DNA of 64,000 nt from positions 10,613,739-10,677,738 of the forward strand of contig NC_050735.1 of assembly GCF_014529535.1 (NCBI RefSeq). Direction: 5' to 3'. Below, in pieces: positions 37,001 to 49,604 of this stretch. Made by a program: the position numbers and the translations under genes. The notes beneath the pieces are model-generated. The model was not told where the DNA came from, searched no databases, and worked only from the letters and a program-made list of their open reading frames with translations. Within the stretch, counting starts at the first letter, position 1; each line of letters starts with the position of its first letter. Source of the DNA: Bradysia coprophila. Taxonomy: Eukaryota > Arthropoda > Insecta > Diptera > Sciaridae.

Positions 37001-39255
37001 ATTTACCGAAAGAATTAAAAGAACAATTCGAAAAATGGGTTGCAGAAACGCATTACTTAGAGCAAATCAAAATTCCACGGTGCATGAAAGGAAACACGTA
37101 TACAAACGAATCAAAAGAACAACTGCACATATTCTGTGATGCAAGTCAATTAGCATACGCGGCTGCGGTATTTCTGAGATCAGAAAACACTGAGGGCATT
37201 TCCATTCAACTGATTCAATCAAAAGCAAGAGTGACACCAATTGACAAAGTTACAATTCAAAGATTGGAATTAATCGGTTCTAACATCGGAGCAAGACTAG
37301 GAAATTCGGTTTTAAAGGCTTTGGACAAGAACATTCAATGTTTTTATTGGAGCGACTCAACAACGGTACTTGCATGGATCAAACGTAATGATGAGTGGGG
37401 CACTTTCGTTGGGAATAGAGTACGTGAAATGCTGAAGCTAACCGAAGTATCTCAATGGAATTATGTACCAGGAAAAATAAATCCAGCAGACTTACCGTCA
37501 AGAGGTTGTAGTCAAAAACAATTACTGGAATCCAAATGGTGGGAGGGTCCTTCATGGTTGAAGCAACCACCCGAATACTGGCCAAAGCAGATATATCAAA
37601 TCGATGAAGAAAAGGTTAATGCTGAACGGAAAAAAGTGATAACAGAAAACACAGTTTTGAAGAACGTTCCAACTATAGTTGATACCCCATGGTTTGCAGC
37701 AAAGAGTTCATTCATCGTCAATCTCCGTATCATCGCATTGTTGAAAAGATTCATGCACAATGCATTGGCCAAAATAAATAAGGTCACAAGGAAAACTGGA
37801 TTCTTGTCAATAGGAGAAATTAATGATGCAGAAAAAACAATGGTACAGTTAATACAACGACAGGTATTTCCACTGAATGCTGAAATCATCGACGGACTTC
37901 GGGTAACTCAAGACAATGGCATATACACTGTCGTTACAAAGATACTGAATAGGCAAGATACTGGGAGATTTAAGAGACCATGGTTATTACCATCTAATCA
38001 TCCCGTCACAACGCAATTGGTTATAGAAGAACATTTACGATACGGGCATGCTGGAGTCCAGCTACTAGTAAGCAAACTCAGAGAAAAATTCTGGATCATT
38101 CGAATGAAAAAGACTGTTAAAAGCATTATCGGAAAATGTACGGTGTGCATTCGGCATGGAAAATCTACAGCATCTGTACCCTACGCACCGTTACCAGAAA
38201 ACCGGACAAAAGATGCAAAAGTTTTCGAAATATCAGGCATTGATTTAGCAGGACCACTATATCTTCGTGATAACTCCAAACAATGGGTGGTGATTTTTAC
38301 ATGTGCCGTGGTAAGAGCAATCCATCTGGAACTAGTGGATCAGATAAATACGGAGCAATTCATACTGGCTTTGGGAAGATTCCTCTACAGACGAGGTCGA
38401 GTATTGGTCATATACACAGACAATGGTACGAATTTCATTGGAACAGTGAATTTGTTTGGCAAACTGGATTGGGAGAAAATTCAATATAAATTCAAAGCCG
38501 AACGCATCGTTTGGATATTCATTCCGCCAGCAGCCCCTTGGTGGGGTGGTTTCTGGGAAAGAATGGTTCGTACAATGAAAGAATATTTGCGCAAGATTTT
38601 GGGACACAACAAGTTAACCAAGGTGGAGCTTGACACAACCATTTGTTTCGTAGAATCATTGATAAATGCTCGTCCACTCACATATATGTCGGAAGACCCT
38701 GATGACCTGGAGCCAATAACACCATCAGCTTTTATTCAAGAAATGTCATCATCAGAATACCCAGAAATTGGAGAAATCACTGGTAAGAAAATCCGAGAAA
38801 AATTACGACACATGAACCAATTGAAGGAGGAATTGCGAAGTCGGTTTCGTACAGAATATTTGGGCCAGCTAATGGAAAAATCAAAATCCAAAATCCATTA
38901 TCAATTCAAAGTAGGAGAAATGGCAATTCTTCAAGTAGATGACAAAAAAAGAATGGACTGGCCTTTAGTACGTATAATCGAATTATATCCTGGGAACGAC
39001 AATCAAATTCGTGTGGCTCGTTTAAAAACAATCAGCGGTGATCTAATCAGACCATTGAATCGATTGATTCCGATGGAACTCGAAAATGACGAACAAATAT
39101 CTATGACTAAGATAACATCAAAGAAAAAGAAAAAAGAAATACCAGAAGTAGTGTTCGACGATTCAAAGGAAGAACATACAAGAAATAAAGAAATCAACAC
39201 AAAATTTACAAGGTCTGGTCGACAAATCAAACAACCAAGTCGGCTACAATACTAA
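34024..39255 (+). CDS. BEL/Pao gag-pol polyprotein (1743 aa)
   Basis: Single uninterrupted frame starting at ATG 34024. Domains in order: Gag of the DUF1759 type (about 120-300, LPKIELKKFSGN); CCHC-like zinc knuckles (about 345-415, CVFCNKQHASQDC, CSKCLKTDHWFRNCP); aspartic protease of the DUF1758 type with FDDGSHRSY (about 452); reverse transcriptase (about 740-900, VRPVFDASCKSG, ADIRKAFQMIEV, LYVDN); peptidase A17/RNase H region (IFCDASQLAYAAAVF about 1037, FYWSDSTTVLAWIK about 1108). The integrase follows, with an HHCC zinc site (HLRYGHAG, CTVCIRHG, about 1340-1380) and the D-D-E core (GIDLAGP, YTDNGTNF, WWGGFWERMV), then a DUF5641 tail. The RT box is YVDN, not YVDD. No stops or frameshifts seen, so the polyprotein may be active. 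Confidence 0.95.
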   Translation: MEKLVRTRAATRRLITTTITNLENDLAADPKDELAIRTKESKLKMYQEHIGPMNEQILNFILDDKTATDEEYDQEVQIIDEYTEKILTATLKIEMVFNRDMREIRSNVTEDDFHSTTVCQKKRYKLPKIELKKFSGNIIDWLSWWALFEKIHEDNELSAADKFHYLLQSIDEKSHAYDMVNGFPASADNYPKAIAALKERFGNKKILTQVYIRELFQLGIKNIQEKPVISTIYDKLVGHVRSLESLGITVEQATLFLFPMVEASLPEEALIAWQRSTLYETDGSAQNPPKGKLDFLLEFLNQEVEREYQRSLMRTGFLDEKEKTKKKETSFATAAGLHTQSSTKPICVFCNKQHASQDCYSIQSKSIDEKWEIIKQNKICSKCLKTDHWFRNCPTRSGCEICHRPHHKLLCRQESEIMKSNSGSNNITNTVVILKTILVSVNSQNGPITVRALFDDGSHRSYITTSLAKRVKGKEIGKFFERNTLFGGILSDIEERTIYEVSLGPINKKHVYKMELSDKEKITGEIQKLPDGFWLEELKLLGIVINDCQSDNEEPDILIGADLMNKLTTERNILLKSGLKAVETVFGWTIMGPLPQVNQLCTSLAMSITTRQIDETTEKQLWELETIGIKDPVEVKSMEVRDQEVKECFLKTVSQKSNGRYQVSLPWVNGKQDIPNNYDIALKRLQNSTKKLKQTGMFLTYNQLFEQWEKEDFIERVEIENPMVKTGGHFIPHHAVYKDSKTTPVRPVFDASCKSGRHPSLNECLEKGPNLIEFLSTTIIRFREYRIGILADIRKAFQMIEVHEDDQNYLLFLWWEDDSCKRIVVFKHKRVVFGLKSSPFILAAVIEKHLNSVQPQDRELSTKLKKSLYVDNTVTSVDSWEEYMEFKSKSIELMTNAQMDLRQWEHTWIPEMDKTSDNTEEMISTVLGLKWCKKSDTLSCSSLPTIPEKFTKRTLLATINKIYDPMGTLSPALILPKLLYQSTWKNKLTWDEDLPKELKEQFEKWVAETHYLEQIKIPRCMKGNTYTNESKEQLHIFCDASQLAYAAAVFLRSENTEGISIQLIQSKARVTPIDKVTIQRLELIGSNIGARLGNSVLKALDKNIQCFYWSDSTTVLAWIKRNDEWGTFVGNRVREMLKLTEVSQWNYVPGKINPADLPSRGCSQKQLLESKWWEGPSWLKQPPEYWPKQIYQIDEEKVNAERKKVITENTVLKNVPTIVDTPWFAAKSSFIVNLRIIALLKRFMHNALAKINKVTRKTGFLSIGEINDAEKTMVQLIQRQVFPLNAEIIDGLRVTQDNGIYTVVTKILNRQDTGRFKRPWLLPSNHPVTTQLVIEEHLRYGHAGVQLLVSKLREKFWIIRMKKTVKSIIGKCTVCIRHGKSTASVPYAPLPENRTKDAKVFEISGIDLAGPLYLRDNSKQWVVIFTCAVVRAIHLELVDQINTEQFILALGRFLYRRGRVLVIYTDNGTNFIGTVNLFGKLDWEKIQYKFKAERIVWIFIPPAAPWWGGFWERMVRTMKEYLRKILGHNKLTKVELDTTICFVESLINARPLTYMSEDPDDLEPITPSAFIQEMSSSEYPEIGEITGKKIREKLRHMNQLKEELRSRFRTEYLGQLMEKSKSKIHYQFKVGEMAILQVDDKKRMDWPLVRIIELYPGNDNQIRVARLKTISGDLIRPLNRLIPMELENDEQISMTKITSKKKKKEIPEVVFDDSKEEHTRNKEINTKFTRSGRQIKQPSRLQY

Positions 39256-39329
39256 TCAAAACGAAGGCATCACAGCAACATTTCTTACATTAGTTCATAA
39301 GTACGGATAAATCAAAATAAGTTGTCATC

Positions 39330-39884
39330 ATGGCTGATACACCTGAATGGGCCAAAAATTTGGAAAGAAAAATCAATAATCTAGAAAACCATTTGGATGT
39401 AATCGAGAAGAAGGTAGACGAGATGCAAAAGACTGAAGTTTTATGTTATTTTCACGCTAAATATGGAAAAGAAGCCAAAAAATGTCCCGATAATCAGCCA
39501 TGTGATTATAAGAAAAAGAAGAAGGAAGAGGAATTGGATTATGGTCCCGTTTGCGAACAAATTCTGCAGTATATCCATCAGACAAATCATCGATTTATTT
39601 CACCAGTACGAGAGTTAACAACGAACAAAAAATCAAAACAAACAGATATCGTCACAACTCATCCCGAATTGGTAGATATTCACCCAGAACAATCGTTGGC
39701 CGAACCTCAAACCAAAGTTTTGAATGACGATAACGATTCGTTAAATATAACACCGGTGGGAAAGCTATATCAAGAGAAATCGGTCGAAATCAAGGAACGT
39801 GCTGGTCAATTACGAGGAAGTTCAATACAGAAAAGACGAAAGACGTTCATTGTACCGTACGAACCGAGTCGATATTTAAAATAA
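39330..39884 (+). CDS. Accessory ORF of the BEL/Pao element (184 aa)
   Basis: It lies between the pol stop and the 3' LTR and starts at ATG 39330. Residues about 7-35 form a predicted coiled coil (NLERKINNLENHLDVIEKKV). It is followed by a Cys/His cluster, CYFHAKYGKEAKKCPDNQPC, with spacing C-x2-H-x10-C-x5-C, then lysine-rich and polar low-complexity sequence. The cluster resembles the C-x2-H..C..C motif near the end of some arthropod retroelement Gag proteins (recalled from family knowledge, unverified). There is no signal peptide or membrane segment, so it does not look like an envelope. It would need a spliced or internally initiated mRNA. Function unknown; RNA or nucleocapsid binding is only a guess. 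Confidence 0.7.
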   Translation: MADTPEWAKNLERKINNLENHLDVIEKKVDEMQKTEVLCYFHAKYGKEAKKCPDNQPCDYKKKKKEEELDYGPVCEQILQYIHQTNHRFISPVRELTTNKKSKQTDIVTTHPELVDIHPEQSLAEPQTKVLNDDNDSLNITPVGKLYQEKSVEIKERAGQLRGSSIQKRRKTFIVPYEPSRYLK

Positions 39885-39913
39885 GAATTTTATGGATAAA
39901 ATTGGTGGGAGAA

Positions 39914-40209
39914 TGTTAAAACCACCCTTTCATATGAATCATCCAAGCTATCATTTAAATTGAATTTCGTCTAGTTAGCATTAAGTTAGCCTATAAATAC
40001 TGAAGCTTTGTACGAATTGAATTCATTATTAAACTAGAAGCCTCTCAGACAACTAGTCGGGTTTTTATTTAATAGTCAAACCAATTGGCTCAACTAAGCC
40101 AAGTAGTAAATTGCCCAACTAGGCATGTAGTAAAAGGCTCAACTAAGTCTCTCATAAATAAAGTTGCCCAACTAGGCCACAATTTACAGTTTTCAGGTAG
40201 AAAACAATA
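39914..40209 (+). repeat. BEL/Pao 3' LTR
   Basis: As far as I can compare by eye it is identical to the 5' LTR over all 296 bp. It is followed by the target copy TAATG at 40210-40214. Confidence 0.93.
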
Positions 40210-40214
40210 TAATG

Positions 40215-40466
40215 ACACCTTTTTCTAAAATGGTTGACTATGATTTTGTGTTTCCCAAAATATAAACAGATGGTCCAGGCTTCTAAGCAAATTTTTTTTG
40301 TGTGTGTGTGTTTTTTTTAAGCGAGAGATGGCGAATTTAACGAACTTTCATGCCATCGCACATCTGATTCGGTTATATGACATTACCCCCTCCAATATGT
40401 TGGTTTTTGTAAACTTTCAAAATCAATGCTAAATACTGTAAATTAGGGCACATTCCACGGTATACC
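40215..40466. other. Spacer between LTR element and TIR element
   Basis: Short AT-rich stretch with a GTGTGTGTGTG microsatellite near 40300; no gene recognised. Confidence 0.5.
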
Positions 40467-40823
40467 TAAGTCATCTGATCATTGAAAGTGATCAAGAATA
40501 CTGTCTAATAGTTATAAAAACTTAACGTGCCACTAAATGTGACAATTATGATGGGATTCTTCGATATATGTTAGCAACGCACCTGTAGCCGTACGTAACA
40601 GCATTGTAGGACCAATCAGAGTTCAACATGACTACAGTTTCCTAATGTTAGTTTCTTTAAGATGTCTTCGAGGTATATAAAAGCGATTCTCTATTTAAAT
40701 TTTATATTTTTCGTTACGAAAGTGTCGGCTTTGGTGGTTTCGGTTTCACGGAGGTCACTTAACCTAGCTGCATTTCTTTTATAGTGTTGTAATATTGGAC
40801 AAAAAGGCGACTAGATAACGTCA

Positions 40824-41303
40824 CAAAATGTTTTAATATATTCGGTATGGCTAGAAGCATGTATGGCAAAAAAATGTCAATCAAATCTTCAAAAAATATA
40901 GACGGTACCGGCTTACTAATAGTGAAAAAACGTAAGCGAATATAACTAATTTTATATTTACAGTAGAATAACGTAGGTTATAAGTCATATGAATCCAGTT
41001 TTATACTAATTTTATATGTTCATAGTCGAAAGACTTAGAAAGAAAAATGAAACGACAAAAAATAAAAATTATGAAAAGTGTATAATATGTTTATTTAGTT
41101 AACAAAATTCAAATTTTTTACAAGTAAAATATTTCGTTTAGATAAAAATTATTATATTTTTAGTTGTTTAAATATATTTTTTGTTAAAATTAGGTACATT
41201 CGACGACGATCAGTAAGCTAGTACCGTCTATATTTTTTGAAGATTTGAGTGTCTTTTTTGTCATACATTTTTCTAGCCATACCGAATATATTAAAACATT
41301 TTG
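40824..41303. mobile_element. 480-bp MITE nested in the TIR element
   Basis: Inverted ends CAAAATGTTTTAATATATTC / GAATATATTAAAACATTTTG with arms of about 100 bp continuing through GGTATGGCTAG and ATAGACGGTACC..TTACT. The AT-rich interior has no coding capacity. Confidence 0.82.
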
Positions 41304-42345
41304 GTCGGAGCGTTTGCTGCGACTGAGCCCCGTACAAACCCGTACATCTATTGCGCACGTGACCCTACTTCGTCCGTCGCCCTACTCTTACCGTAAGCCT
41401 ATTGCGCCCGTAAACGTCATAAAATTCTTATGCAATGTGTACGTCTTAAAAATTGCGCATAGCGCAATTACGAAGCCCCGTACGACGTTCCTTTCAAAAG
41501 TAACACAAACTACACTTAACACTGATGAGTGATTTTGGAATTATCATTTTCACCTATTTATATTGATTTTACAAAAATCCAAAATGGCGGCCGACGGCCA
41601 TTTTGTTAGGAGGTGGAAAGTACAACGGCTGCTTTACATTCGTTAGTACCTTTCAAACAAAAAAAAATCATGAAATTCGGTTAAATTTTACTCGAGATAT
41701 TAACAAAAAACACCACCTTCACTGTACGGCCGAGTAGCCACATATAAGCTCACTCCAAGAGACCTAGCTCACGCTCCGGTAAACCGAATTTCATAAACTT
41801 TTTTTTCCCTGATTGGTCAATACCTATCTAATAAATCAACATCCATCTAAATTCGTTCAAATATGACGAACCTACAAGCAAAAACGGCTTGCCGCCCTGT
41901 ACCTAGTTCACACCAAGGGGTCTAACTCACGAGTCGGTCATCCAATTTCCATAAACTTTTTTTTTTTGTGGATAGGTATTGTAAATACCTTTCATTTGAT
42001 GTATCACTTACAAGTGTAGCCTTTAAATGGCCAGAGAAATCTTTGGAAAACGTTAAAGCACTTATGGGGCCCCAGCTCTGGAGGGGTCGACCCAAAATCG
42101 CCCATCTTCGAACTTAGCCTCACTATTTCAACTACCTTTCAGGGAAAAAAAAATTTTTGAAATCGGATTTGATTTACTCAAGATATCGACGTGACAGACG
42201 GACAGACGGATAAAATTTTTATTGCGGATTCGTTATATATGAACATAAGCAAACACTTTGCCCTTACCGTCTGCTTCGAATTCCATCAATTACACACGGC
42301 ATCGTAATCCTATAAGCCCCTTCGTACTTCGTACGGGGCTAAAAA
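41304..42345 (+). repeat. 1.04 kb AGCCCCGTAC element, copy 3
   Basis: Same length and nearly the same sequence as copy 1 at 19388-20429, starting GTCGGAGCG and ending GTACGGGGCTAAAAA. It abuts the right end of the nested 480-bp MITE directly. Confidence 0.85.
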
Positions 42346-42661
42346 TGTAGCTAGGTTAAAGGACCTTTGTGAAACCGAAACCACCAAAGCCGACACTTTC
42401 GTAACGCAAAATATAAGATTTAAATAGAGAATCGCTTTTATATACCTCGAAGACATCGAAAAGATACTAACATTAGGAAACTGTAGTCATATTGAACTCT
42501 GATTGGTCCTACAATGCTGTTACGTACGGCTACTCCGAAATTTTGGAGCGCTGCTCACATATATCGAAGAATCCCATCATAATTGTCACATTTAGTAGCA
42601 CGTTAAGTTCTTATAATTATTAGACAGTATTCTTGATCACTTTCAATGATCAGATGACTTA

Positions 42662-43496
42662 CCAAAATTTATAAAATAAGTCATTTAGCCCACAACAGTT
42701 ATTAAAAGTGCTGGAAACGGCCAAATAATGGACTTCCGATGACGTTTTCGCAATTTTTTCGAAAAGCGCCCGCTGCGCCAACCTACCCCTCAAACAAAAG
42801 TTGTTTGTTATGACCCAAAAAATAGAAATACGAAGAAAAATCAGAGGTGCACAAATTTTTGTTTAAATTTGGTTCAGGCACACCGGCGATACTCCGATTA
42901 TCCTGACTCTTATTCAGCTTGAAATATTATTTCATCTATTGGCTCAACTATTTCATTTTTAAGAATTCGGCAATTTCAAGTTTTTGTTGATAAACCCTAC
43001 ACCATGTATATACCTAATAAAAGAGACACAACGAAAGTAACATAAAAATTGAAATTAACAAACAGCGTTTTGTTCATCACATTAATGGTAAACACATTGA
43101 TATGATGTTTTACCTCCATGACTGACTGAACCAAGAGTATTTTTGTATATATTTCACAGAATTCACTTTCTTATGGAAAGAATTGAAAGGTTTTATTATA
43201 AGTTTTCTTTGTTTTTTTTTCGCTCGGGAAAATTTCAAAATTTGCAGCATTTCCCGCCGAATCTCACTTGCAGCACAATAAAATCACTCGAATTAAAACT
43301 GAGCAAAATTTCAAAGTAGGCAACACCATTTCAAATCACATGACAGCACGTGAGCTACTTCGTCTATTTTTCATCGATAGCCACTCGTCAGCTGCTGCTG
43401 TGACTGTGAAGTGAAATAAATTGTAATAATTTTCTTTCGGTACGGTCGGGTCCATTTTAAGTGTTGAAAAAGAATCAAAAAAATAATATTGTGAAA
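42662..43496. promoter_or_regulatory. Upstream region of V-ATPase subunit B
   Basis: No coding exon recognised. The 3' part must hold the Vha55 promoter and 5' UTR; I see no clear TATA box. Confidence 0.4.
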
Positions 43497-45795
<2,299 letters not shown>

Positions 45796-48004
45796 GCTAC
45801 GGCTATGTTCAAATATGTACAGAACCCCGAACCCAAAAAAAAAAATATTTCAAAGAATTTCAAAATTTCCGCATTTTGCAATTTTGGAGTGTTCTGTGTG
45901 CATAATTGGTTTTGTTTGAAACAATTTTTGATTTTTCTTTTTTTTCGTTTCGTTTATGAAAAATGTTTATTGGTCCCCGGCGGTTTCCATCCACTCCACA
46001 TCCATATTTTTTCCAAGCCAATTTCATTTTATTTTTATTGTTGAAAATTTTTTATGTTTTTAGATTTTTGTTAGGATTTGTCAGTTTTGAACCGAAGAAA
46101 ATTATTTGAGTATAGAGGGGAGAACAAACCGAAAAAAAAGACAATACGTTCCGACCTTTAACATCCATTGTATGTTTATGTAGACATTGTTTTTTCCGTA
46201 GAACCTGGGAGTTTTTATTAATTTTATTTTCCGTTTCCCTTCGTTTTGTATTTGTTTTTTTCAAGTATTTCAGTTGAAATTGTTCAAATGCTCTCAGTAT
46301 TATTACAATGTAATCCACAAGAGAAATAGGGAAAACGTACTAGCAACAAGAGAGAAAAACGCATGTGATTACATTGCCTAAAATGCAATAATTAAAAGAG
46401 AAAACAATGAAAATTCCATTTATAAATTGGTTGATATTTAAAACAATTTTGTTTTACTTCTTCTTTTATCATAATTAAGGATGGTAAAAATAAATAAAAA
46501 AATTTAAAATAAAATTAAAGAAAATTTAAATGAAATCAATGAAAATGTTATATTGTATAGTAAATTAAGTGAAAATGCAATTCGATTTACAACAGACATT
46601 TTTTCAAAGCTTGGGGGACTACTGGCCAAGTGTAATAAATTACATCCACACAGTACATCCCATAGTTTATTTGCGGTATAAAATATATTCAACTTTGGTC
46701 CGATGTGTAACTTCAAAATTCATCAATAAATAAAATGAGAAAATTGTATATTGTTAATAGTTGTAATCGAATGGACATATAAAAGTAATTAAACAAAAAA
46801 AAATAGTTAAACGCTGAGAGTTTCTCCTTATCATCCTTATCGATAAAACTTAAAAAGAGACGGATTGCACTGAACAACGTTATTTTGCGAAGGTCGTGAA
46901 CATAGGATATTTTTATTGAAAATGATAGAGGTATACGCTACGAGTAATTTTAAAAACGAAAATGAAGTTCTTTAGCAAATAAAATCTCCATATATTAACT
47001 CTCTCATGGGACATGGGACAGATGGGAGACAGAAACAAATCTAATGGAGCTTTAGGAATCCAAGTGGTGGCATTTGAATGGAAGAAACTCAAAACATTTA
47101 TTTGAGACCCAATACACAACTATTTAGCCGAACGAAATTCAATTTGAGAAGATTCGATATCATTTCTTCTTCGAAAATTCTAATTTCTTCACTTTTTTTG
47201 CAGCAATTTCAGTTTCAACAAAGGCTCTCTACCAGGCAAAAGTTGACCGATTTTTAAACGTCGGAATCGTTTCTTACAACCGCCGCTTGTAACTTTTATT
47301 GTGCGCGAAATTTTTGAAAACGCAAATAATTTTTGTGGATTTTTCTTTTTTTTTTATTTAAATTCTAACAAACGACATTCCGAAAAATTAGATTCAACCA
47401 AATATAGTAAGTCGATTGAAAATGGCATTTGATAACTTTTTCAAATACGACTAATGGACATAATATTCAACACAAAACAGAAAATGTGTCGGTTTTCAAA
47501 ATTCCGCGAGTGTATGAGGGATTCTTTTGAAAAACAGCCTACCGAAATCGGACGCATTTTCTATTTGAATTTTTTATATATACCTAGAAAGAACTTCGAC
47601 CCTAGAAGCCAAAACCACTTTCAAAAAAATTCTTCGAAGCTTTTGTAGCTGGTGAAAGGTGAGCAAATACCGAAAAATTGCAATTTTCTTACAAAAATTT
47701 CTCTAGCTACATGAGCCGTACAGGGTGGTGTGGGGTGTCATTAGAAAAGTAATCTCAAGTACTATTGAGCCGAATAGAGACTTATTGGTTTTAAAATTCA
47801 TCCACACTGAAATATGCACAGTTAAAGTTTTCAACCGAAGACTTACACTGTTCTTACAGAAATTTCTCGAGGTATGCAAAACGTACAAGGTCGTGTGGGG
47901 TATCATTTGAAAGGTAATTTTATGTGCTTTTGGGCCAAATAGGGTCTTATATGATCTGGATGTTACAAAACTCAGATTAACTAGGTCTTTTTTAACTAGG
48001 GTTA
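45796..48004. other. Vha55 3' UTR and intergenic DNA
   Basis: It begins with the V-ATPase 3' UTR (T-rich). Several AATAAA words occur around 46490-46730. No further gene recognised. Confidence 0.5.
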
Positions 48005-48142
48005 AACTGCCAATTTGAAGCGGAATCAATCCTTAGTAGAAAAGACTAGATTTGATTTTTGCCTCGATGTTTTATGACGGTCATCATCAGTCAAAAATTG
48101 AATCTTTCCTACTATGGATTGATTCCGCTTCAAATTGGCAGT
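48005..48142. repeat. Small hairpin repeat
   Basis: Arms AACTGCCAATTTGAAGCGGAA and TTCCGCTTCAAATTGGCAGT are inverted, extending through ATCAATCC and AGTAG. Confidence 0.7.
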
Positions 48143-48197
48143 CTAGCCCCAGCAAGAGAAATTACAAGAAATTTAATATCTACATAATGCCAGCAAC

Positions 48198-48382
48198 AAC
48201 GACAGAGTAAAGTTGACCAGGCAGGAACGCTGATTTGACTAGAGACCTGAATAGTCTAGTAGCCCTATATTTTTTGTGAATAAAATTTTTCATTTGAGTT
48301 CATTTTTATCCCGTGTATTAGGTGCCTTATTTGACGTTTCGAAAATGAACCGCTCCGGCCTGATTTATTTTACTCTGCCGTG
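48198..48382 (+). repeat. Direct repeat, copy 1
   Basis: Shares CGACAGAGTAAAGTTGACCA, CCCTATATTTTTTGTGAATA and CTTATTTGACGTTTC with 49099-49604. That second copy is split by a hAT-type element. Confidence 0.75.
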
Positions 48383-48684
48383 GCCAGCAACACAGCATCC
48401 AAAACTAAGTCTTTTTAATCCAAGTTTTGATTTTGATCAGCGTACTTCAAGCATTAAGTGGTATCAACTCAATTCAAACAAAAGTGATCATATAGTCTAC
48501 AGCTACCAGATACATAATTTTCATGACTTTGTAAACGTCATTCACGATCCCACCTGTCAGACATGTCGAATGAATTAAACGATCGATTTGCACGAAGTTT
48601 ACGTGAATTGCTTGAGGTTAATGATAACTTAACAAAAACTAAAGTTAGGTTAAAACACATTGAAATTAATTGCGGCTGGCCAAC

Positions 48685-48808
48685 TTTCGGCACCCTGGAC
48701 TTTACTTAAATAGTCGAGGAATGTCTCCAAATAAATTTCTAAAAATTCAAAACTGAATTCTAGATTTTTAGAAACGACGACTACTTAAGTAAAGTCCAGG
48801 GTGCCGAA
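48685..48808. repeat. Hairpin repeat (TTCGGCACCCTGG arms)
   Basis: TTCGGCACCCTGGACTTTAC and GTAAAGTCCAGGGTGCCGAA form a perfect inverted pair around a loop of about 75 bp; a MITE is likely. Confidence 0.75.
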
Positions 48809-49098
48809 ATTTGACAAGCAATTATTTTGAATGTAAGTCGACAAGTACCGTACAATGAAAATGATGTATATAATCAATACACTTCAAGCATGAGCGTTAC
48901 TCTAAATGTGGTACTGAAACTTGACAGTGTGTCATATAACTGTAACACATTTAAAAAAACAATTTCATACAAAATAATACTCTATTTGGCAGGTGTAGAC
49001 TATGATAATTTCATCCAATATAGTAATATATTTGGCAGCTGTCGACTATGATCACTTTTGCTTGAAGTGCGTTGATAGAGTACTATTTTGTGTAAAAT

Positions 49099-49604
49099 CA
49101 CGACAGAGTAAAGTTAACCATTCAGGAGCGCTGATTTCACTAGGAACTAGGGATGGGAGACGTTCTAAATTATCGATAATATCAATCGAAAGAAATTATC
49201 GATAATTGATTAATCATATCGTTATCGATAATTTAATAATTATCGATAATTATAAAAATATCGAAATTCGATAATTATCAAAATATCGATATTTTGATAT
49301 TTATCTGAAAATTCATGATAATATACCGATAAATCGGAATATATCGGTAAATATCGGATTTTCGGACCGAAATATCGATATATCGAATTATCGATATCTT
49401 GATAATTATCAAAATATCAATAATTATCGATTATCGATATTTTTTTGATCCAGTATCGCCCATGCCTACTAGGAACCTGAATAATCTAGTAACCCTATAT
49501 TTTTTGCGAATAAAATTTTTCAATTTATGTCGGTGTTCATTTTCATGCAAAGTCCCTTATTTGACGTTTCCAGGCTCCTGCCTGGTTTATTTTACTCTGC
49601 AGTG
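49099..49604 (+). repeat. Direct repeat, copy 2, split by a hAT-type insertion
   Basis: Homologous to 48198-48382, but interrupted at 49148-49468. The two outer parts rejoin cleanly once the insert and one target duplicate are removed. Confidence 0.75.
49148..49468. mobile_element. 321-bp hAT-type MITE packed with TATCGATA
   Basis: Flanked by the perfect 8-bp duplication CTAGGAAC (49140-49147, 49469-49476). Ends TAGGGATGGG and CCCATGCCTA are imperfect inverted repeats typical of hAT MITEs. The interior holds eight copies of the palindrome TATCGATA plus many ATAATTATC relatives. No coding capacity. Confidence 0.88.

Larger units (their letters stand above)
33603..40209 (+). mobile_element. 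Complete BEL/Pao LTR retrotransposon
   Basis: A 6.6 kb element with 296-bp LTRs at 33603-33898 and 39914-40209 that I read as identical, flanked by the 5-bp duplication TAATG (33598-33602, 40210-40214). A tRNA primer site begins TGGCGCCCCCGGG at 33901, and a purine-rich GGTGGGAGAA precedes the 3' LTR. It carries one long gag-pol frame and a second small ORF. Identical LTRs and an open frame point to a recent insertion. Confidence 0.95.
40467..42661. mobile_element. 2.2 kb long-TIR element with nested insertions
   Basis: Terminal inverted repeats of about 310 bp start TAAGTCATCTGATCATTG (40467) and end CAATGATCAGATGACTTA (42661). Shared pieces include GACAATTATGATGGGATTC, GTACGTAACAGCATTGTAGG and GTATATAAAAGCGATTCTC. 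No transposase is visible. The interior is occupied by a 480-bp MITE (40824-41303) and a copy of the 1.04 kb AGCCCCGTAC element. Target duplication is not clear. Confidence 0.85.

Noticed and set aside
39330..39884. Envelope protein of the BEL/Pao element
   Set aside because: No signal peptide, membrane segment or furin-like site; it is hydrophilic with a coiled coil and Cys/His cluster.
47725..48029. Short open frames near 47.7-48.0 kb on both strands
   Set aside because: They read through a repetitive stretch (two related halves around CATTTGAAAGGTAAT-type sequence); no protein-like features.
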